The notes: a model not told the origin generated them from the sequence alone. Positions 21,503 to 33,694 are shown, counted from the stretch's first letter. The stretch is 64,000 nucleotides of DNA from Sparassis latifolia (GCA_018466975.1 CM031555.1:2046001-2110000); one strand, 5' to 3'. Numbers and translations: made by a program.

Positions 21503-24400
21503 TCAGTAAGATGACCGCTGCAACGCATGGCGAAGCCTCACCTTGACATCCGGTTTCACAACCCAGACCTTCTTCTCCCTGCACTTCTCCGCTAACTCGC
21601 GCACCTTCGCTTCAATAGCGTTCTTCTTGACGCGCTGCTCCTTCAGTTCGTTGTATATGGTCTCGATGATGAACGGCAGGCTGGCAGTCGCGAGACTGCC
21701 GATCCGCTCCAGGAGCAGTGGGACGTGCGCCTCGGGGAACGGCGTCTTGGGCCCGGCACGCTTTACAGGTATGGGAGAGGGCGCGTTCGCTGCCAGCGTA
21801 GGATTTGGCTTAGCTTCCAGACGTGCGGGGAGCGCGGGAACGGCGAAGTGGGCGTCGGAGGTCGAGCTCTCCTTCATATGTTTTGCCACCTGTTCTTCTG
21901 AAAGTGTCGATACGAACTTGAAGGGATCAATGGGATATGGCGTATCTACAGTAATCAAAATATGAGTTTTTCACACATACGTACACGAGCAAGTCAAACA
22001 TACCATTGAACAGCTCGATCCGATATGCCTGGAATGGCTCGTACTGGCACTGTCCGATCGTGGACTCCCAGCACGGCCCTTTCGTGAACGGCACAAGGGG
22101 CACAACTACTTTCCGCTTCTTAGACTGCTTCGAAGCGTCCTCTTTCCTCGCCTTCCTCTTCGGCGCGGGCTGCGGCAGGTCCACCGGGAGCGTATCAGGC
22201 GAGCCTTCCCGATCCTCGATGGGCGTCCCCGGTTCGGTCTCATCGTCGTCCACAAGCCAGCTATCGAGATCTGAGTCCTCCTCCTCGCCCGCATCCTCCT
22301 CCTCTGCGTCCTCGACGACGTCATCCGCGTCCCCAGCCTCCTCCTCCCACTCCTCCCCGCTATCGCACGCGTAGTCTAGCGAGACGATGTCACGTGCGAA
22401 CGGGGCCCGGGGACCGATCTCGCGCGAGGCTCGCGTCCATGTCCCGAAGTAACCAGGGCGCACGTCCTCGGAGAAGATAAGCACCTTCGCTGGGAGCAGC
22501 GTACGGTCGCGTAGCTGCGCGAGGAGCGTGCGGACGCGCGTGTCGTCCCCTGCGACCTCGGCCTCGTTGAGCTGCGTAACGATGGCGCGCACGCAGTGCG
22601 GCGAGTGCGTCTTCAGGTGCGAGGCGAGCATTCGTGGGCAGTGGATCGGGTTTAAGGAAGGCGGCAGAGTCGACAAGACGTTGCGCAAACGCTCTGGAGC
22701 GATGTGACGAGGCAAATGAGTGAACTTTCGTTTACGGGAGGTACTACATACCGTGGGCGGTCATTTGGCTGACGTCGACGTCGCTTTGTGCATCCTTCAT
22801 CTCGACATCCTGCGGTTCTTCCTGCTTGACTTCGCAGTCGTCGTCAAGCACGATGACCTCTACATCAGCACGCTGCTTCCCTTTTCTTGGCTGTTCCTTG
22901 GCATGTTGGAACCAGTTCGTCGGGGCAAGTTTCGCGTCTCTCTTGAGCACGAACGACTTGAATGTCTTCTCGAACTCGGATGGTAGGGACGAAGGTCCAG
23001 CGAAGTTTGCCCCACTATCGGTGGTGATGGACGACGAGCGTCGCACCAGTGGCGCTTTCGTCTTCCCGAAGAAATTCGCCATCATCGAACGCGCTTTGTC
23101 TTGCGCCTCCCTGGCCTTCTTCTCTTTCTCCTCCCTCGCAGCCCTTTTCTCTTGCTTTTCTTTCTCCTGAGGATGAAATTATTAAGACAACATAACTCAA
23201 GCACGGAGAACATACTTTAGCAGCCTTCTCGGGGTCCACGGGTTTCTTGGGACGACCTGGGCCCTTTGGTGTACCACCTGACTGCTGAGCATCCTGCACA
23301 GGGATACATGAGAATACGAAGAAGGGGCAACTCATGTGTACAAACCTCGCTAGGCTCGGCCTCCTCACTGTCCTTTGACTGTTCCTCATTTGACTGCTGG
23401 GACGAAGACTTGCCCTGGAAGTTGCTCGCATCCAGCGACACGAAGCCGTCCGCGCTCTTGAACGCTCTGAGCTTGATCGATGCCTTCCCTATCGCCTTCG
23501 AACCGAGGAGGATATTTTTCTCGTCCTCTCGCAACGACTGGAATAACGAATTGACTTCCTTTCTTGCCTGCGAAAAGACAACATGCAGCTCGTCTCATGG
23601 ACACCATGGAAGTACCGACGCACCTGACGCCGTTCAGCAGACCGAACCTCGACCTTCTCTTTAGCAGCCTTGGGCAGCCAATCCCAGAACTCCTGTTTCA
23701 CCTCCCATCTCCATATATGCAGCGCAGAGGGGATCTTCCGATCACCGGAGACGTTCTCCAGACCAAAGTCGTTTCTAGTTGCCACCGCCTTAATTGCTTT
23801 TTCCACTGATTCAACGGTAAGGGCTGGCGTGGCACCGCTGGACGTGTCGCCGTCTCCGTCAGGCGTCGGAAGTAGCTCGCTTAGGATGTGTTTGGAAAGG
23901 GCTTGAATGGTCTTGTCACTGTGTACATGAGATTATGTGGACGAACTGTAGGAGAATGATACGGTATATGCTGAAAAAACGCACCTCTCATGAACGAGCT
24001 TCGCAATCAGAGGTTTGTGCTCGTCTGGCACCGAAGCCAGTGGGGGGTCCTTGCGCTCCATCCTCTCCTCAATCATCTCGCGAAACTTGACTATCTCTGT
24101 ATACGGACGGATTGGACAAGCATCTAACAAGGCTCCCGATGTGACGCACCCTGCATAGTCTCCGACATCTTCTCAAAGATTAGACTCTTCTGCTTGAACA
24201 CGAGCTTCCCATTCTTAAGCTCAACTAGCGTCGTCTTCTCTAATTTTTCTACGCGAACGAGTGGCGGGTGTCAGCGTGGTGACACGTAGCCGGGCGAGTC
24301 ATCCTTACCGCTGGGTTCAGAATTTTCGGTCGACGGTGCTACAGCAATTGTGAGCAACATTAGCGGGATCATCAGAGCCAAAGGCCTCACGTCTGTTCAT
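21503..24400 (-). CDS. Chromatin assembly factor 1 large subunit (Cac1/Rlf2, p150)
   Basis: CAF-1 deposits H3-H4 on newly replicated DNA through PCNA. Exons (minus): 24400-24391, 24338-24309, 24248-24150, 24096-23985, 23918-23624, 23567-23346, 23293-23216, 23166-22752, 22693-22004, 21945-21503; 2394 bp, 797 aa, all junctions in frame. The N terminus starts in a 10-bp exon. A PKGPGRPKKP AT-hook-like motif is followed by a Lys/Glu-rich segment (EKEKQEKRAAREEKEKK, the KER region), and MMANFFGK is a degenerate PIP-like motif. The diagnostic block KVLIFSEDVRPGYFGTWTR with RDIVSLDYACDSGEEWEEE and then DSDLDSWLVDDDE identifies the family. The C-terminal winged-helix region follows (PLLLERIGSLATASLPFIIE). 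Head-to-head with an RFC subunit gene, another PCNA-pathway component. Confidence 0.88.
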
Positions 24401-24559
24401 GGTCAAGTTCGTCGTGAAGCTCACCGGAGCTTTCACCGACCGAAGGGACGCAGGTCGTGCAGAGCGGTTGAAGAGCAAAAGGAGCGCAACGCGAGCTGTC
24501 ACAACGTGACATGTCGCGCTGTGCCGCGTTTCGCGTGACGCGGCGCTCTCCATTCGACC
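24401..24559. promoter_or_regulatory. Short bidirectional promoter, CAF-1 / RFC
   Basis: Only 159 bp lie between the start codons of the CAF-1 large subunit (24400, minus) and the RFC subunit (24560, plus). The stretch contains several CGCG-type motifs (CGCGAGC, TGTCGCGCTG, TTTCGCGTGACGCGG), resembling the ACGCGT-type MCB elements of replication genes, though no exact ACGCGT is present. Shared cell-cycle control is inference. Confidence 0.45.
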
Positions 24560-25937
24560 ATGTCCTTCTTCCAGCCGCACGCTCCCAAAGCAGCCCAGAA
24601 ACATAAGGTGGACCCGGAAAACCAGCCATGGATTGAGAAATAGTCGGTGGCTATACGCTATGCTCCTATGCCTTCTCACGTCTGTTGCATAGCCGACCGA
24701 AAACCATCGACGATGTATCTGCGCAGGAGCACACCGTGGCCGTCTTGCGCAAGACACTCACATCAACAAATGTGCGTAACAAAGCTTAATTCTCCTGTAC
24801 TGAGCATCTTACTTTTTAGTAGTTGCCTCACATGCTATTCTATGGCCCTCCGGGCACCGGCAAGACTTCCACAATCCTAGCATTGGCGCGACAACTCTTC
24901 GGGTAAGTATGTAGAGACACCGCCATGCTCGATACTCCAACTTCCCTCCAATTATAGCCCAGAAAATTTCCGCTCGCGAGTTCTGGAACTCAACGCCTCC
25001 GACGAACGCGGCATCAGCATCGTCCGCGAGAAAGTCAAGAACTTTGCGCGGCAGACACCACGGGCACAAGTGGTTGCATCCGATGGCAAAACGTATCCAT
25101 GTCCGCCATACAAGATTATCATTCTCGACGAGGCAGACTCCATGACACAGGACGCTCAAGGTGCTCTGCGGCGGATTATGGAGACGTATGCCAGGATTAC
25201 ACGGTTCTGTCTTGTATGCAACTATGTCACCAGGTGGGTCTTCTCCTCGAATTTGAGCCCACCCAGTGATAGCTCACTTCATACCAGAATAATTGAACCG
25301 CTCGCCTCTCGCTGCTCCAAATTCCGCTTCAAGCCCCTCGACCCATCCTCGACTTCGAACCGCCTCTCACACATCGCTACTGCCGAAAAGGTGCCGGTGA
25401 CTGACGAGGTCATCTCCGCACTCATCAACACATCCAACGGCGACCTGCGCCGCTCCATCACCTACCTCCAGTCCGCCTCGCGTCTCGCCATGTCGAGCGA
25501 CCCTCCCACCGAGATCACGCCCAGCGATATCCAGGAGATCGCCGGGGTGGTGCCTAACCACGTTATACACGACTTCGCCGCCACGCTGGGCGTCGAAGTC
25601 GTTTCGCCCGACGCGATGAACGTCGACGACGGTGCGAAGGCAAAACGGAAGGGCTTCGATGAGGTGCGGAAGAACGTGAAGGGGCTCATCCGGGAGGGCT
25701 ATTCTGCCTCTCAGATACTTTCACAGGTACGAGAATCACTGTTGGCCGAGAATATAATTTCTGACCTCGCTCATTAAGTTACACGACCTCGTCATCGAAC
25801 ATCCAACTCTCACGGCTCAGCAGAAGGCTCGTTGCGCTTTGGCATTCGCAGAAGCGGACAAAGCACTCTGTGACGGTGCTGACGAGGAACTATGGATCCT
25901 AGAAGTCGGCTTGCGCGTGTTCAAAGCACTTTCATGA
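24560..25937 (+). CDS. RFC2: Replication factor C subunit (yeast Rfc2 / human RFC4 type)
   Basis: AAA+ clamp-loader subunit that opens and loads PCNA at primer-template junctions. Exons: 24560-24642, 24693-24771, 24823-24902, 24958-25233, 25288-25726, 25779-25937. The N terminus (MSFFQPHAPKAA) leads to PWIEKYRPKTIDDV; Walker A is GPPGTGKTS, Walker B is IIILDEADSM, the SRC motif is PLASRCSKFRF, and sensor 2 is GDLRRSITYLQS. The long conserved NASDERGISIVREKVKNFA is characteristic of Rfc2/RFC4. The C-terminal collar domain continues to the stop (LRVFKALS). It lacks an N-terminal BRCT region, so it is not the large subunit. The arginine finger (SRC) is present. Start by homology; an in-frame stop right after exon 1 confirms the first intron. 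Confidence 0.93.
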
Positions 25938-26155
25938 ACATTCTTCGCATACCACGCCCGTAGCTTTCGCGTCGCTCCACGCTCGCCCACCTGTATATCT
26001 TACTCGCAAGATGATTGGTGATATGTACCAAAAAAATAATGCATTTGCAAGAGGGAAAAATGAACATCAACTATACGCACTTAACAACATAGCATCACAG
26101 AACGAGAGATGCAAGACAACTACGCCAACGCACTTCGACGAAGCGGACCATCCCT

Positions 26156-28429
26156 TCATCGGATGCCCGCGGTCGCCTTTTGTAGCGCCCGCTTGATGCC
26201 CAACTGCGCCTTCCTCAGCTCGTCCGCCGTCGAGTCCTCGATCTCGAGCTTCTCGAGCGCGCGTGCGAGCTCAGCCTCGACCTGCGACTTTGCGCCGCGC
26301 TTGAGCTTCATGCCAATCTCGGGCGACGTGATAGTGTTCTCAACCTGGTGGACGTAGGTCTCCAAGTCAGCCTTAGCCTCATGGCGCGCCGAGAAGTCCT
26401 TGTCCGCCTGCTTGAACTGTTCAGCATCCTTGATCATCTGCTCAATCTCGACCGAGGAGAGACGGCCAACGGAGTTGGTGATGCCTGACAACACGTGTTG
26501 TCAGACCACTATCCTCGTTATAAAACGAACGAGCTTACTGATTTGCGCCTTGCGGCCCGATGCGCGGTCCTGAGCAGTGACCTTCAATAGACCATTGGCA
26601 TCGACCTCGAAAGTGGTGACAAGCTCAGCCTGTCCACGAGGCATTGGAGGAATGCCTGTAAGCTCGAACTCGCCGAGTAGACGGTTGTCACGACACTGTG
26701 TGCGCTCACCCTCGTACCTGCATACAAAAAATGTCAATATAATGACGACAAGTTATGACGGATGCAACTTACACAGGGAACGTGACCGTGGTCTGGTTGT
26801 CCTCGACGGTCGTGAACGTTCGGGACTTGTTTGTGGGAATGGGGGTGTTACGAGGTACGACTACACCGAAGATGTCACCCTGCATGGCGACACCCAAGGA
26901 GAGGGGAGCAACATCCAAAAGAAGGAGATCCGCAGTCTTGTCCGACGTCTGACCGGTAAGGACAGCAGCCTGGACGGCGGCACCGTAGGCAACGGCTTCG
27001 TCGGGGTTAATCGACTTGTTCAATTGACGCCCGCCGAAGTATTCCGACACCAGTGACTGGATCTTGGGAATGCGGGTGGAACCACCGACGAGGACAATAT
27101 CGTCAACCTTCTCCCGGGGCATCTTCGCATCCTTCAACACCCGCTCAACAGGGTCGATCGTAGACTTGAAAAGAGCTGCATTGATCTCCTCGAAACGGGC
27201 ACGAGTGATGTTCGCAGAGAAGTCCTCACCCTGCGAGCAAACAAAGTTAACAGAGATAATCGGAATAAAGAAGTCTCGAACCGACCTGGAACAGGGAATC
27301 GACCTCGACGGTGGTCTGAGTGACACTGGATAATGTCCTCTTCGCACGCTCACAAGCACTTCTCAATCGCCTGAGTGCACGTGCATCGTCGGAGATGTCA
27401 AGCTTAGTCTTGCGCTGGAACTCCTTCTTGAAGTGTTCCAGGAGGTTGTTATCGAAGTCCTCCCCACCCAAGTGGGTATCACCTGCAGTGGCCTTAACGG
27501 CGAACACACCACCAGTGATGTTGAGAAGAGACACATCGAAAGTTCCTCCGCCCAAGTCGAAAATGAGGACGTTTTTCTCCGTGCTCGATTGGCGGTCAAG
27601 ACCGTACGCGATAGCCGCAGCAGTAGGCTCGTTGATGATACGGAGAACATCAAGACCCGCAATGGCACCCGCATCTTTTGTCGCCAACCGTTGGGAGTCG
27701 TTGAAGTAAGCGGGAACGCTGCAACGGAGGCATGCGTGAGCGAGGGGCTGACACCCCGCACATGAGGACTTACGTGACGACTGCTTTCTTCACAGTCTTG
27801 CCAAGCTTCGCTTCCGAGATCTCCTTCATTTTCGTGAGGACCATTGACGAGATTTCCTGGGGGCTGAACATCTTCCCTTCGCCAAGGTATTCGACCTTAA
27901 TCAGAGGGGATCCGTCCTTTTCAATGACCTCGAAAGGCCAATGTAACATATCCTACGACAGAGAAAATATTATAGCAGCGGATCTCTCGGACAATCCATT
28001 CGGCGACATACCTTCTTAACATCGGGGTCGCTAAAAAAACGCGCATCGTTGAACTTAAGCACATCGCGTTGAATTTGCGGGAACGTACTCGTATCTGCGA
28101 CCGATCAGGCGCTTTGCGTCGAAGATGGTGTTGCGGGGGTTCATAGCAGCCTGGTTTTTTGCGGCATCACCGATCAGACGCTCTTCACTGGAGAAAGCAA
28201 CGTATGACGGTGTTGTCCGGTTACCCTCTGTCGTGAAAAGTAAGTGGTGATCTTCCGGAAGAACAGCAGGTGACTGACGGTCGTTGGCGATGATCTCGAC
28301 ACGGTCGTTTTGCCAAACGCCGACACAACTGCAGACCTGTTAGATTTTGAGCGGACCGCGGGGGATGGAGACTAACGAGTAGGTAGTGCCGAGATCAATG
28401 CCAACAGCGCCGTCGAATACGTCCTCCAT
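26156..28429 (-). CDS. SSB1: Ribosome-associated Hsp70, Ssb type
   Basis: Cytosolic Hsp70 that binds nascent chains at the ribosome with the RAC co-chaperone. Exons (minus): 28429-28377, 28328-28279, 28227-28089, 28030-28012, 27952-27774, 27718-27286, 27230-26773, 26717-26539, 26484-26156; 1839 bp, 612 aa, matching yeast Ssb1 (613). Nucleotide-binding signatures: [32 protein letters not shown]. Ssb rather than Ssa type is shown by the short C terminus without an EEVD tail, ending [20 protein letters not shown], and by [20 protein letters not shown] with DDPDVKKDM. Exon 4 is a 19-bp microexon; using the other nearby acceptor would destroy the DDPDVKKDM homology. Convergent with RFC and divergent from uS2m. 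Confidence 0.93.
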
Positions 28430-28578
28430 TTTTGTGTATGAAGGAAAGAGAGAAGGGGGAGAAGGGGGAGAAGGTGGATGAGCAGACGGTGATGGGTGAA
28501 GAAAAAAATCGATCGTGCTGAGGTAAGCGTACGTGCGGGCGACGTTTCGCAAATGGCCGTCCGCCACGATATTCAGCC
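28430..28578. promoter_or_regulatory. Short bidirectional promoter, SSB / mitochondrial uS2
   Basis: 149 bp separate the divergent starts of SSB (28429, minus) and the mitochondrial ribosomal protein (28579, plus). Both products serve translation. It contains G/A-rich AGAAGGGGGAGAAGGGGGAG on the plus strand near 28450. No TATA box seen. Confidence 0.45.
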
Positions 28579-29582
28579 ATGGCTCTCTCGTCTTTTCGCT
28601 CATGGTCAACGGGCGTAGCGCAATGCTCGCGCAGGGCATCATGTTCGACGCGTCTCAGCATGTGCGTGAGGCACAAATATACGACTGCCCCGATGATAGA
28701 GGAGAAACCACTGGAGACCGTGGACGACTGGACGAACTTCCAACTCAAGCGGGCAGAGTATCAGTCATTGAGTGCGTGCGACCTTCAGATGAATTGCGGG
28801 CAGCCAGCTAAACCTGTTCTCCAGTTGACCATCTGTCCGAGTACGGCTCCACGCAGACGCGAGATAACGCGTTCCAACCACACCACAGCCTTCACCGACC
28901 CCCATCTCCATCTGGCGTCACGCTCTCCGCCCTCCTCGCTTCCGGTGCTCACTTTGGCCACTCTCAGAAGCTCATGAACCCTAACTTCATGCCATTCGCA
29001 TATGGCACACGGGCAGGGATTACGATCATCGACCTCGACCACACCCTTCCGCTGCTACGCCGTGCCGCCAATGTCGTTCGCGGAGTCGCGGCCAAGGGCG
29101 GTAGCGTCGTGTTTCTGGGCACACGGCCGGACTTGCGACCCGTCGTCCGCGCGGCGGTCGAGCGCATGGGCTCGCAGTCTTACCATGTCGGGGAAAAGTG
29201 GTTGCCAGGGACCTTGACGAACAAGCTCGTCGTCTTCGGAGCCGACGTTGTACGCGAGACACGGGTTCTCCCTGACCTCGTCATTCTCCTCAACCCCATT
29301 CCAAACTTGAGTGTTATCAGAGAATGTGCGATTGAGCATGTTCCGACCATCGCGATTGTGGACTCAAATGTCGACCCACGCATCGTCATGTACCCAATAC
29401 CTGCAAATGACGAGAGCACTCGGACGGCGGAACTCATAGGTGGGCTTCTGAGCATTGCGGGAAGGGAGGGCGTTGCGCTGTATGAAGATGAACAGGCGCG
29501 GAAAGCGAAGCAGGCGGAGAAGCATGCAGAGAGACTGCAGCGAGGCCGCGAACAAATTACTGACACTATCAACGTCTCATAG
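28579..29582 (+). CDS. MRP4: Mitochondrial small-subunit ribosomal protein uS2
   Basis: uS2m of the mitochondrial ribosome (yeast Mrp4). Exons 28579-28771 and 28825-29582; 951 bp, 316 aa. The N-terminal 35 residues are Arg/Ser-rich without acidic residues, as in a mitochondrial targeting peptide (MALSSFRSWSTGVAQCSRRA). The uS2 core begins LLASGAHFGHSQKLMNPNF and continues with ITIIDLDHTLPLLRRAANV, VVFLGTRPDL, the WLPGTLTNKL motif, PDLVILLNP and EHVPTIAIVDSNVDPR, all classic uS2 signatures. The C terminus is a charged helix. The single intron has donor GTGCGT. It ends 73 bp from the convergent TRP2 stop. Confidence 0.93.
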
Positions 29583-29655
29583 TCTACGTCGAAGTCATAA
29601 TCGCATGCGCACCGGCATTTTGGATGTCATACCAATATTCTGCGTGTTCACGATT

Positions 29656-31388
29656 TCAGTCAGCGTCAGAAGCAAACTTTCGGCGGCGGTACCTACTTTC
29701 AGCTTCCTCCAACGCCCGAATATTTGCCTTCAGCTTGTTGACAGTTTCGACGTATTCGTCTTCTTCCACACTGTCAAACACAATCCCGCCACCAGCCTGC
29801 AAGTATGCTACGCCGTCCTTGAACGTCATTGTCCGAATGGCTATGCACGTGTCCATCGCATCATCTGCGAAATCGAACCGTCCAACAGCACCGGCGTACA
29901 CACCACGTCGCTCCTTCTCAAGATCGTATACAAGCTCAATTGCCTTGATTTTTGGCGCTCCAGATACTGTCCCGGCAGGGAAGATAGATCGGAAGGCGTC
30001 AAACCTGAACAGAAACCAAAGTCAGAAATATTTCTATCTTGGCCATAAATATCACCTTGTTTTATCCTCACGCAATATTCCAGACACTTGAGACGTTAGG
30101 TGGGTAACATGGCTGAACTTCTCCAAACGCATGAGATGGTCGACCTTTACTGTCTTTGGCTGACAGACCCGGTTCACGTCGTTACGTGCCAAGTCAACCA
30201 GCATGATGTGCTCCGCTCTGTCCTTCTCTGAACTCAATAGCTCGGCCCCTAGTCGCTCGTCCTCTGTAGGAGGCGCATAAGTGGACAGCCGGACGTAGCT
30301 GACAGAAACAAACGTACCTTCGATAGTCTGGCCCCTCCGTATTGTCCCCGCAATAGCATGATTGAAAACCTTGTTGTTCTGCACCTTGCAGAGTGTTTCT
30401 GGACTTGCTCCAACAATCTGCAAAGAACCGCAATCCAAGTAGAACATATATGGACTCGGGTTTACCCGACGAAGATGTCGATAGGCATTAAACGGATGCA
30501 GCGATGTATGTCGTGCGAGTCGTTGAGACGGTACGGCCTGGATGATGTCTCCAGCCACTATATTCCGCTTCAGAGAGGAGACGAACCCCTCGTAGCCCGC
30601 CTTCCCGACATTCGACACAGCCTCGCCGCCAAGCGTGATTGGCTGCTGAGGGACCTCCGGAGTCGTTGAGTTTAAGACGAGCTTCGCCAGTCTGCGAGCC
30701 TTCGAGACCGCTGTCTGGTACATGAATGCGAGGTTGACTGTCCCGGCGTTGCCGGGGCAGAACACATGCGAGACGACCTTGACGCTCTGGAAGAGGTGGT
30801 CGTAGATGAGGAGCGTATCCACGAGCATGAATACCGCCTCGGGGATGCCGAGCGGGTCATCGAGCGGTCGCGCAGTCTTGGGCTCGAAGTGTTGGATGCA
30901 ATCATACCCGACGTACCCGATAGCGCCTCCGGTGAACGTAGGGACCTCGGGTATTTTCACGTACTTGTATACTGCGAGTTCCTTCTGGAGAGCGACCATG
31001 GGATCCCCTGTGATCTCTTCATTGGGTCCTGTTTTAATAACCTTGAATGGATCTCATCGCCATATTAAGCCAGACTGCAAGTGAGTAGTAGACGGACGCG
31101 ACCGACCTGCACCAATGAAGCTATACCGTGCAAGGCTTTCGCCCGCAATGATCGATTCCAGGAGGAAACTGTACTTCGAGTCCTTGGCTACGCGCAGGTA
31201 GGCCACGCAGGGTGTCAAGAGATCCCCAGGTAACTCGACATAGACCGGGACGCAATTTCCGCGTTGCTCCTTAAGGATGATCTGCTCGACCGTGGCCAAG
31301 GGAGGATATGCGGGCAATTTCTATGTTTTAACAACGTGGTCAGCATAGACACTCGTTTGGTTCAGAGGAGACCGACCTGGGGATCCAT
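29656..31388 (-). CDS. TRP2: Anthranilate synthase component I
   Basis: Converts chorismate to anthranilate, the first step of tryptophan synthesis, with the Trp3 amidotransferase. Exons (minus): 31388-31377, 31320-31107, 31052-30318, 30263-30056, 30004-29656; 1518 bp, 505 aa (yeast Trp2 is 507). The 12-bp first exon encodes MDPQ; an upstream ATG at 31440 gives the wrong phase for the next exon. Visible signatures: [14 protein letters not shown] and LLES (the feedback-site region with the LLES motif), [55 protein letters not shown], and [19 protein letters not shown]. Complete by length and motifs. TGACTC (31447-31452), a half-site like that of Gcn4/Cpc1, lies about 60 bp upstream. Confidence 0.94.
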
Positions 31389-31702
31389 GGCTCGGGTATG
31401 CGAAGTTGCAAGAAATGTCTTGGTGGTTGATGGCCTCCATCTTTCGTGACTCGATCTGAACGCGATCTCAGGATGAAACGCTCCTACTGAACGCCGCCCT
31501 ATAGCCGAATTACCTAGCTCCTCGTCCACTAAGTTTATATTCCTCTCATTCCCATCCATCACCGCCAGGTTGCTCGATCGCTGGTTTTTGCTCGTCGAGG
31601 GCGTCTTCTGTTTTTCTAACTCCTGGAGCCCGGGCAGGCCAAAACTTGCTCAATCTCAATTTCGGCCAAAGAATACTTGCAAAAAAATAACTTGTCACGA
31701 CC
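31389..31702. promoter_or_regulatory. Bidirectional promoter, TRP2 / SHQ1, with a Gcn4-type half-site
   Basis: 314 bp between divergent starts. TGACTC at 31447-31452 matches the core of the Gcn4/Cpc1 site used in general amino-acid control; expected for a tryptophan gene but a single 6-mer is weak evidence. No other clear element. Confidence 0.35.
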
Positions 31703-33413
31703 ATGATCACTCCGCGTTTCTCCTGCAGTCAAAACGATAGCAGCGTAATTGTAGCCATCTACTGCCCCTCCGTTCGAGTATGTCTCTCTCTATTTGCCGA
31801 TTTTTGTCTCCTAATTAGCACCACCGCTCCGGAAGTAGGCCTCCGACGTCGAGATCAACGTCGACGAGACGTTATTCAGCGTCCACATCAACCCGTACTT
31901 TCTGCGGCTCAATTTCGCTCATGCACTGGTGGACGACGAACAGGCGTCCGCGTCCTATGACCCCAGTTCGGGGTATTTGACCGTTACGCTGACCAAGGCG
32001 GTCAAAGGACAGGAATTCAAGGATTTGGACCTCCTGGCAAAGCTCCTCGCACCCCGTCCGCCTGAGCATCTTCCAGAACAACCTCTGATTGAAGTCCTGA
32101 GCTCCGAGGATGCCCCCGTCACCGAGGACGACGAATTATCGGCGCGGGCGCAAAGTCTGACCCTCGAGCACGATGAGTTTCTCGAAGGTCAGAATAATGA
32201 TCAACGATCCCAATTTCCTGCATGCCTGACTTCCTGCTCCAGCGGCGCAGAATGACTGGCAGCTCCCTCAGGACCTGCCCGAGGCCTTACCTCCACTACA
32301 GACTAGCGCGACCCACCGATATGGCTTCCTAGACATGCATTCAGGATATTTCCGACATGTCGCGCACACTGAAAACGAGGTAAACGAACTCGGTGTAGAC
32401 GCTGAGACGTGCCCGCCTGACGAGCGCCGTCGAAAGCGTCTCGAACACGAGGAAGAGAAATGGGACGAGGAATATTACATGTGAGATTGCGGGTTCCGTC
32501 AAAGCGCTCGTACTGACGTCACATAGGGCAGATTTTGTCGAAGATGAGTATATTCAAGAGTTGATCGCGTGGCGAAACCCGCATGTAACCGCGACCGACG
32601 AGTTCAAATATACGGAGGAAGAGAACCTCACCATGCTGCGTCTCCCTCGCAAAGAATGTCCGTACACATCATACATTATTTCGTGCTACCGGAGAGCTCA
32701 CCTTGATTTTACGGCACAGATCTGGCAACCCCCAGCCAAGCACATAACCTCTACCTCACACTGCTCAGTCTGCTGTTCTCACATGCGTACGAGACGCGTA
32801 CGACACAGCACGACCCGACCCCAGAGAGCGCCTGGACGATCGGCAGCCTCACGCCCGCATTCTCGGCGCTCGATCCTCCACCGTATTCGCCAACGCCACC
32901 ACCACTCTCGCAATCATCTTCGTTTGACGCGTCGGAGCTCGCCGCCGTCTTCACCGCATCGTACCGGCGCGCTCTCGCCTTCCCGCTCCACCGCTCGTTC
33001 GCGCTCGCGGAGGCGTGCCGCGCCGACGTTGCGGCGCTGCTCACGAAGGGCAAGCGGGCCGTCATCCGCTGCCTTCTGGAGATGAAGCACATACTGGACC
33101 ACCACGACGTGTACTACGTCTACAGCAAGATATGGGTGGACGATTTCTGCGTGTGGACGGCGGCGTATGCGAGGTTTGTCTTGCTTTTCGTTATAGCATT
33201 TGCGGGTAGAAGAGGTTTACAAGTGGCCGTGCCAGCGACGACGTTCTGCACCAACTGTCGAGAGACGTTGCACGCCTGAAGATGGAGAAGAGCATGATCG
33301 GCAGGGACCTCGACGGGCTGGAGGCTTTGACTCGCGAGGCGGCAGAGAGAGAGCCCGACAGCGACGACGAGTCTGAGGACGAGATCGAGCGCATGCTCCC
33401 GGCCCCACTTTAG
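31703..33413 (+). CDS. SHQ1: H/ACA snoRNP assembly factor Shq1
   Basis: Chaperone for Cbf5/dyskerin before H/ACA RNP assembly. Exons: 31703-31777, 31839-32187, 32243-32480, 32527-32657, 32720-33173, 33224-33413; 1437 bp, 478 aa. The N terminus is an Hsp20/p23-like CS domain (ITPRFSCSQND, VIVAIYCPSVR, VNVDETLFSVHINPYFLRL-like strand pattern). The central part has the Shq1 phrases YGFLDMHSGYF, DERRRKRLEHEEEKWDEEYY and ADFVEDEYIQELI. The C-terminal helical Shq1-specific domain contains YRRALAFPLHRSFALAEACR and KRAVIRCLLEMKHILD, and the tail is acidic (EPDSDDESEDEIE). Last recognisable host gene before the transposon-rich half. Confidence 0.9.
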
Positions 33414-33692
33414 TGAACTGTTGCAGGTCACACCTCGTGGTAAAAAAAATCCACTTTGGTGGCGGAATGGAAATGACGCTGCCCGAATTCGCAGCCTCGG
33501 TGTCTTCAAGTACATATCATAAAGCTGCCAGGAGACCGGACGGTTTCGGATCCTTGACTCTGGATCGGAGATGTGTTGAACGGCCGAACGGTCGCATCCT
33601 GGGTTTAAAATTTAAAGGAACCCGCGGAGAACTATACGTATGCATTCCAGTGTGTGGAAGGAGGTGGCAAAGACCAGCTCGCTATCACGTAG
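33414..33692. other. SHQ1 3' flank
   Basis: Spacer between the SHQ1 stop and the first MITE. It contains no recognised gene; it begins with a possible 3' UTR (GTGAACTGTTGCAGG). Confidence 0.4.
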
Positions 33693-33694
33693 TA

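Noticed and set aside
27433..27765. 110-aa plus-strand ORF and other plus ORFs in 26109-28019
   Set aside because: Antisense to conserved Hsp70 exons.
31389..31440. Upstream ATG for TRP2 at 31440
   Set aside because: Its frame gives phase 1 at the GTCGGT donor, while exon 2 needs phase 0; the ATG at 31388 fits.
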